A stretch of 64,000 nt of DNA. Origin: Metaphire vulgaris (taxonomy: Eukaryota > Annelida > Clitellata > Crassiclitellata > Megascolecidae). Both the position numbers and the translations under genes were made by a program. The stretch's first letter is position 1, and every line of letters begins with the position of its first letter. This document shows, piece after piece, positions 58,696 to 64,000 of the stretch. Where the stretch lies: assembly GCA_018105865.1 (NCBI GenBank), contig CM030842.1:10663323-10727322 (forward strand), in the 5' to 3' direction. The notes under the pieces were generated by a model. That model did no database searches, was not told the DNA's origin, and was given only the letters and a program-made list of their open reading frames with translations.

Positions 58696-59356
58696 CAGCG
58701 GCTTCTATCCCCCCCCCTTGAAGCCGGGCTCAATTCCCCAAAAAAAAAAATACAAATCCCCAAATTACAAATTCCCCTTGCTAATTTGCTCACTTGTGGA
58801 CTTAGTATTATTTTCAGCCTTTTATCCTTTGTATTAGGCATAGCTATCGTGTAGCCTACCATTGATTACGTCCAGTAGCGTCATTTCACGCTTTTCTTGG
58901 GGCGAGATAATTTTTTTGCAAATTTTTTTGCAAATTTTAGCAATTTTTTGCAAATCTTACGCATTTGTGCACATTTTTTGCAAAATTTTGGCAAATTTTG
59001 TGCAAAATTCTGGCAAATTTTGGTCAATTTTGGCAAATTTTATGGCCAATGTTGGCAAATTTGCAATTTTTTTATATTTTTGGCAATTGTTTGCAATTTT
59101 CTGCGCATTAATACATTATAAATTAATTTTTTTTCATTTTTTGGGGGTCATGCTCCCTGCCTCCAAATGACGCCACTGATTACGTCACGATTGGTGTTAT
59201 TTTGAATCAATATCAGTGTCGGTTCTGTTCAGATAAGTAGCATCATTTAGCTTATTAATAGTTTATATAATGGTGTTGAAAGCAAAATATTTCCCCCCCC
59301 CATTTTTTTTTCCGGGCGCACACTGCGCCCACCTTAAATAGGGATAGAAGCCCCTG
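58696..59356. mobile_element. hAT element, ggcttctatcc family, copy 2 (interrupted)
   Basis: Ends cagcggcttctatcc and ggatagaagcccctg; perfect TSD cctgtgtt at 58688-58695 and 59357-59364. It aligns with copy 1 on both sides of each copy's own insertion. Confidence 0.9.
58873..59178. mobile_element. hAT MITE, CGTCATTT family, nested in copy 2
   Basis: TIRs cagtagcgtcatttc and caaatgacgccactg; perfect TSD attacgtc at 58865-58872 and 59179-59186. The middle is a repetitive ggcaaattttg tract. Confidence 0.88.
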
Positions 59357-59448
59357 CCTGTGTTTTCTCAACCAATTGAAGCAAAAAATCCCACAGCCAA
59401 TCACTGCGTGACAATTCGGTTAGTCAATGTTTCATAGCCAATCACTTT

Positions 59449-59614
59449 CAGTGTTTATTCTAGTCACCTTGACATTGTGAGGGGGGAGTTTTACATGTTA
59501 TGGGGATATGATTTGTCTGCCCAAAAACCTTGACGCAACATATAGAAATTTGGGGGGGGGATTTTCAAACTTTAGGGGAAATCCCCTCCCCAAACAGGCC
59601 TAGAATAAACACTG
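59449..59614. mobile_element. 166-bp MITE
   Basis: Perfect 15-bp TIRs cagtgtttattctag and ctagaataaacactg; direct repeat aatcacttt (9 bp) on both sides. Confidence 0.88.
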
Positions 59615-59700
59615 AATCACTTTTCTTAGCACTGATTATGAATTCTGCGATGGTAATGTCACTGGAATCACAGGTAATGACTAGCATCTTGGCATGGAGA

Positions 59701-59908
59701 AGAAATCGTTCTTTCATTCGATGGAGGACCGAATCCGGGTCATTGTTTTGTACCAGGGAGGGTATTTCAGTCGGCAGATTGCAGCAAAGGTCGGCCGTAG
59801 TCAAAGGACAGACGTTCGCATTCTGCAGAAGCATCAGGAGACGGGAGTACGATGGACCGAAGCCGAAGATCAGTCTCGGAAGTCGACATCGAGAGACAAC
59901 AGATCCTT
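59701..59908 (+). pseudogene. Tc1/mariner-type transposase N-terminal fragment
   Basis: The plus strand reads MEDRIRVIVLYQGGYFSRQI then AAKVGRSQRTDVRILQKHQE, a Tc1-type helix-turn-helix DNA-binding region, followed by STSRDNRSL. It stops abruptly at the TTA array; the DDE catalytic part is absent. Confidence 0.65.
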
Positions 59909-59909
59909 G

Positions 59910-59991
<82 letters not shown>

Positions 59992-60632
59992 TACTACTAC
60001 TACTACTTGAACGGGTAGGGGAGAAGGAGATGGAGAATAAGACGGAGAGGAAAGGCCGGCGCTGGTAGAGAATGGAGAGGCCGAAGGAGATGGCAGCGTG
60101 CCGGAGCGGAGCTTATAAAAGAGGGAAGCGCGGGGAGAACAAGCGTTGGTCGTGGAGTCGTTGGTGGTGGAGTCGTTGGTCGTCGTTGGTTGGTTGGTTG
60201 GTTGGCGTTGCGGCCGAGGTAGGTCTGCTAGAGACGCGGGAAGACGCGGTCAGCGGGAAAGACCTGGATGCTAAAGAAGAAAGGACGGATTGGGAGGACA
60301 GGGAGATCCAAGGACGGAACAGGAGCGAGTGGTGATGGTAAGAAGTTTAATGCTAATTCTGCATTGCGTAGTGATCGTAGAATAAATTCGATTAGTTCGC
60401 ATTTAGACAACCTTGACGATTGTTATATGTTTATTGGAAGCCTTATAATGTTAATAATAATCACATGTTAAAACCAAGACAGTCTTATCCATTATCTCTC
60501 GGTTATCATCAACTAAGGGAACCCAGCGGACGAACGACATCGGGTCAGGGAGGGAGGAAGGAGCCGCTCTAGGGAACAAGATTTAGAAGGGAGTTGGTAG
60601 AAATAGAGGTGTCCCCACAGAGTCGTTGAAAT
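59909..60632 (+). mobile_element. Probable 5' LTR of the Gypsy element
   Basis: The candidate LTR begins with TG where the Tc1 fragment breaks off, contains a TTA array (59912-59990) and a TATA box (tataaaag at 60114-60121), and ends just before the primer binding site. The 3' end is not a clean CA, and the second LTR is outside the window, so the borders are tentative. Confidence 0.45.
60114..60121 (+). promoter_or_regulatory. TATA box in the candidate LTR
   Basis: tataaaag, about 520 bp before the primer binding site. Confidence 0.45.
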
Positions 60633-60650
60633 TGGTACCAGAAGTGATTT
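60633..60650 (+). promoter_or_regulatory. Candidate primer binding site
   Basis: tggtaccagaagtgattt starts with TGG, complementary to a tRNA 3' CCA end, and sits between LTR-like sequence and gag as in Ty3/Gypsy elements. Confidence 0.5.
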
Positions 60651-60780
60651 TTCTAATCCCTTTCGAGAGATTTTGGAGTTGAGAGAGAAATTTTAATGTG
60701 AGGATTGCATAATCTTGATTGCATAAATTTGTGTGCATAACGTGATTGCATAAAATTGTCTTGCATACATTTTTGCATAA

Positions 60781-63700
60781 ATGGCGGCACGATCGACGCG
60801 GGTAGATTCGAGAATGTCGATACCGTTGTTGAGTATGGAAAGGGTACCCGACGATCCCGAAATTAGTTTCGATGATCCGTTAGAGCCTGGGGGAGATAAT
60901 CGGGGAGCTACACCGCCCGCTAGAACGGCTTTTGATAGCGACAGGGGAGTGAGGGGACATGATACCGCCAGTGTAGCGAGGGGTCCGAACCTTAATGATG
61001 GCCTGTTACGAAGCCCGTCTCCGAGGCGTACGATCAGAACATTATCTCAGCACCCTGGGGACCGGGTAGGACGAGGAGGGGTCCGAGACAGTGAGCGACC
61101 GATAGCAAGGGGAGTCGACCTGGTCATAAACACCGAACACGAGGCGCAATCGCCTGGCCTTAGTCCGATACCGATCTATAGAAGGGAAGAAAGGGGGACG
61201 GCCCGAAAACGATCAGGTTTACGATCGGAGGGAAAATAACTGCACTCACGACCGAAGAACGGAGGGAGAATTTTACTACCCAGACAGACCCCGAGGGATG
61301 ACCGTAGATCATTACCCGATAGACACCGATCATAGAGGAAATCATGATAGAAGATACCGGTCGGGGCCCACCACACAGATGATTGACCCGAGCCACAGTG
61401 ATAATCGAGGGTCGGGGGCCGAGTACTATAGACCAGAAACACCCGGTTTTAGGCCATTGAACAGAGGTCCGATCGAAATGGCAGACAGAATAGATTACCC
61501 CGATCAAAATCATTGCTATCCGACAATTGATCCGAATAGAGTATATAACCGGGACAACCGTTGGCCCGAGACCGAGTATGACCGATGGGGAACAGGCAGA
61601 ACGCTACCATTGATCACTAGACCGATTGATATTAACCACCGCTTGGACCATGACTCACCGAGGCCAATGGATAGAACCGATAGGCCCGGAAATCAACCCA
61701 GACAGTTCATGAAACCTGCCAAATATAATGGGACGGGGCCGGTCGAATCCTATATCCGACAATTCGAAATTTGCTCACGGTATAATGCCTGGAATGCAAG
61801 TGAAAAATGTGACTTCCTCCAGTGGGCACTAGAGGGCGGCGCCACTGAAATTTTATGGAATTTACAAGGCATAGGGGACCTTACTTACGAGAAATTGGTG
61901 GACCGCTTAAGACAGCGATTTGGCTGTCAGGGCCAGTCAGAGACATATAGGGCGGAATTATTTGGATATAAACAGAAAAAGTCTCAATCTTTAAATGACC
62001 TAGTGTTTGAGATACGAAAGTTGACCTGTTTATCTTACCCAAATCAAAGCAATAATGAAGCAATTGAAGGTATAGCCCGCGATATGTTCGTTCAGGCTAT
62101 AGCAGACCCCCAGTTAAGTTTGAAGGTCCGTGAACGAGAGCCCACGACCCTAAATGACGCCTTCAAAATAGCCCTTCGGTTAGAAAGTTTTTCTAAATTG
62201 AGCGGACCCGAAATTACACCACACCCGGTCCAATATATGGAGGGGACGAAAGGGGAACGGAAGCTGAATCGATTTGCCGTAGATTTGAAGAAGCCATAAG
62301 AGTCCAGAACATGGCGCAGGAAAAATTCCAACAGTCCGTTAACGACCAGTTGCAGAAAATGGCTGCCATGTATAGTCAGAAAACCAGCCCTTCCCCGATG
62401 CAAGCGACCGAAAAACAGGTCCGTTTCGAAGTGAACAATCGTCCGTCACCAGCTCCGTCTCCGACACCATTCTTTACACCGAGACATGAGGGGCCAGAGA
62501 TGAATAAACATGATAATAATTGGCGATCTAGATCCGCCCCTGATAACCGTGAAACACAGGTTAGGTCCTATGATCAAAATAACCGATCAAAAGAGCCTCC
62601 TCGGTGTTGGAACTGCTTAAGCCACGAGCACCTTAGACGGAACTGCCCAGAGAAATGGCGCAATAGAAGTCCCAGACCCCAAGTGAACCAAAGTGTAAAC
62701 CGGGAAAGCATTGTAGGGGGCCCGAAGTCACTTTATGTGAAAGCCAGAATAAATGGCCGACCGTTGTGGTTACTCATGGACACCGGGGCTACTGAAAATT
62801 TGATCCACAGTCGTTTCACTAGAGGCGCCACAATCAGGCCCACTGCTGTCGATTTATATGCAGCCAATGGTAGCAGAATTAATGTGAAGGGCGAGACGAT
62901 TTTGACTGTACGATTTAACCCCAGATGTGGTTCTAAAGTCAGGTTTATTGTGTCCGATGATATAAGTGAAATATTACTAGGAATGGAGTTTCTTAAAAGC
63001 GAAAAATGCAAGCTAGACTTTCAGACTGACACGTTACAAATCGGACAAGAGATAATAAAATTGACGACCTTTGTTGGTCAGCGTTGGGCCAGACGGGTTC
63101 AGTTAGGGGGAGAAATAACCCTGCCCCCCGAATCGACCAGTATAATACCGGCCAAAATGTTGATAGGGAACGCCGAGGGAGAAGGGGAAGGAGGTTGGTT
63201 GCTCGAACACAAAGAGGTCAGCCCTGGCGTACATTTAGCCCGCGCTGTGTACGGAGGCCGGGCGGGGGAAGCAGCAGTGCAGATGACTAATACGAACCCT
63301 ACGCCCGCTATTATACGAGCGCACGAAGTGCTGGGTGAACTCACCCCAGTCATTGTCCAGAATAAAGGCCATAAAACCGACCCCGAAAACAACGAAGTAT
63401 GGAAAACCGCTGTAGCCACAATTATTGAAAAATTACCCACTGAAGTAACCGATGAAGAAAAATTAAAATTAACCGAGGTACTGCTTCGCTACCGTAACGT
63501 ATTCTCAATGAATGATACTGATTTGGGATGCACTGATTTGATAGAACATAGTATAACAACGACGGATAATATACCGATTCGACAACCCCTTAGGAGACAG
63601 CCTAGCGCATATTTAGACGCAATTGACGAGCACACTGACCTGTTGTTAAGACAGGACGTCATACGGCCCTCTCAGAGTGAATGGGCGTCAAATGTAGTGT

Positions 63701-64000
63701 TAGTAAAGAAAAAAGACGGAAAATTAAGATTTTGCATCGATTATCGCGCTCTTAACGCGAAAACTAGATATGATAGCTATCCAGTCCCTTTAACTAAAGT
63801 CTGCCTGGATTCGCTAGGGGGCAGTGCCTGGTTTAGCGTCTGCGATCTCCGTTCTGGATACCATCAAATTCCAATAAAGGAATCAGACAGTCACCTGACT
63901 GCTTTTAGAACAAGAAAAGGCCTTTTTGAATTTAAGCGAACACCCATGGGATTACGCAACTCCGCCATCACGTGCTGTCGCTTGATGAGTATACTTCTTA
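60781..64000 (+). mobile_element. Ty3/Gypsy retrotransposon gag-pol, incomplete at window end
   Basis: Gag begins MAARSTRVDSRMSIP. A frame change near 61195 (G run) leads to the capsid-like part (PAKYNGTGPVESYIRQFEIC, 61720-62200), and another near 62250 returns to the first frame. Then come a CCHC zinc knuckle (CWNCLSHEHLRRNC), an aspartic protease with LLMDTGATENLIH (62770) and ILLGMEFL, and the RT: RFCIDYRALN (63724), FSVCDLRSGYHQI, GLFEFKRTPMGLRN. From about 62250 to 64000 no stop is seen. The RT catalytic YxDD, RNase H and integrase lie beyond the window. Two frame changes in gag may be decay or sequencing error. Confidence 0.9.

Overview
The window is animal nuclear DNA: split genes with GT-AG introns, several non-LTR and LTR retrotransposon clades, hAT and Helitron transposons, and very long microsatellites. 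The mix, and the frequent TAGGCCTA motif, suggests an invertebrate deuterostome such as an echinoderm or hemichordate; this is inference. No prokaryotic features were seen.

Two host genes can be read, both on the + strand. (1) Positions 12045-20101 hold the 3' part of an unnamed membrane-receptor-like gene. A transmembrane exon and four tail exons join with consistent phases and carry several tyrosine motifs. Its extracellular part is lost at or before an assembly gap. (2) Positions 26628-52447 hold a complete eight-exon alpha-L-fucosidase gene (GH29, 475 codons) with signal peptide, catalytic residues, the family signature, a TATA box and a candidate poly(A) signal. Its introns are swollen by transposons.

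Positions 1-11944 repeat 41425-53796 almost base for base, but with many small indels that break fucosidase exons 5-8 and the LINE frames. Copy A stops exactly at a 100-N gap. This looks like a redundant, noisier haplotype contig placed beside the main contig rather than a real tandem duplication. The comparison shows a filled and an empty Helitron site.

Other regions: 12240-13215 fold-back element; 13621-14832 hAT carrying a tRNA-derived SINE; 15716-19060 TATC array and a LINE split by a hAT; 21763-26445 hAT, piggyBac remnant, palindrome, Helitron and LINE pieces; 27028-36660 (intron 1) hAT with a nested LTR element, then Helitrons and LINE tails; 37394-39443 (intron 2) minisatellite and TATC arrays; 40660-51835 (introns 4-6) hATs, CR1-like and L2-like LINEs; 53797-59614 a nest of hAT elements; 59701-59908 Tc1-like fragment; 59909-64000 a Ty3/Gypsy element cut by the window end.

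Most of the sequence is explained by transposon layers. Many layers can be ordered because target-site duplications (TSDs) are readable: usually 8 bp for hAT, 4 bp for the LTR element, 13 bp for the SINE, and none for Helitrons between A and T.
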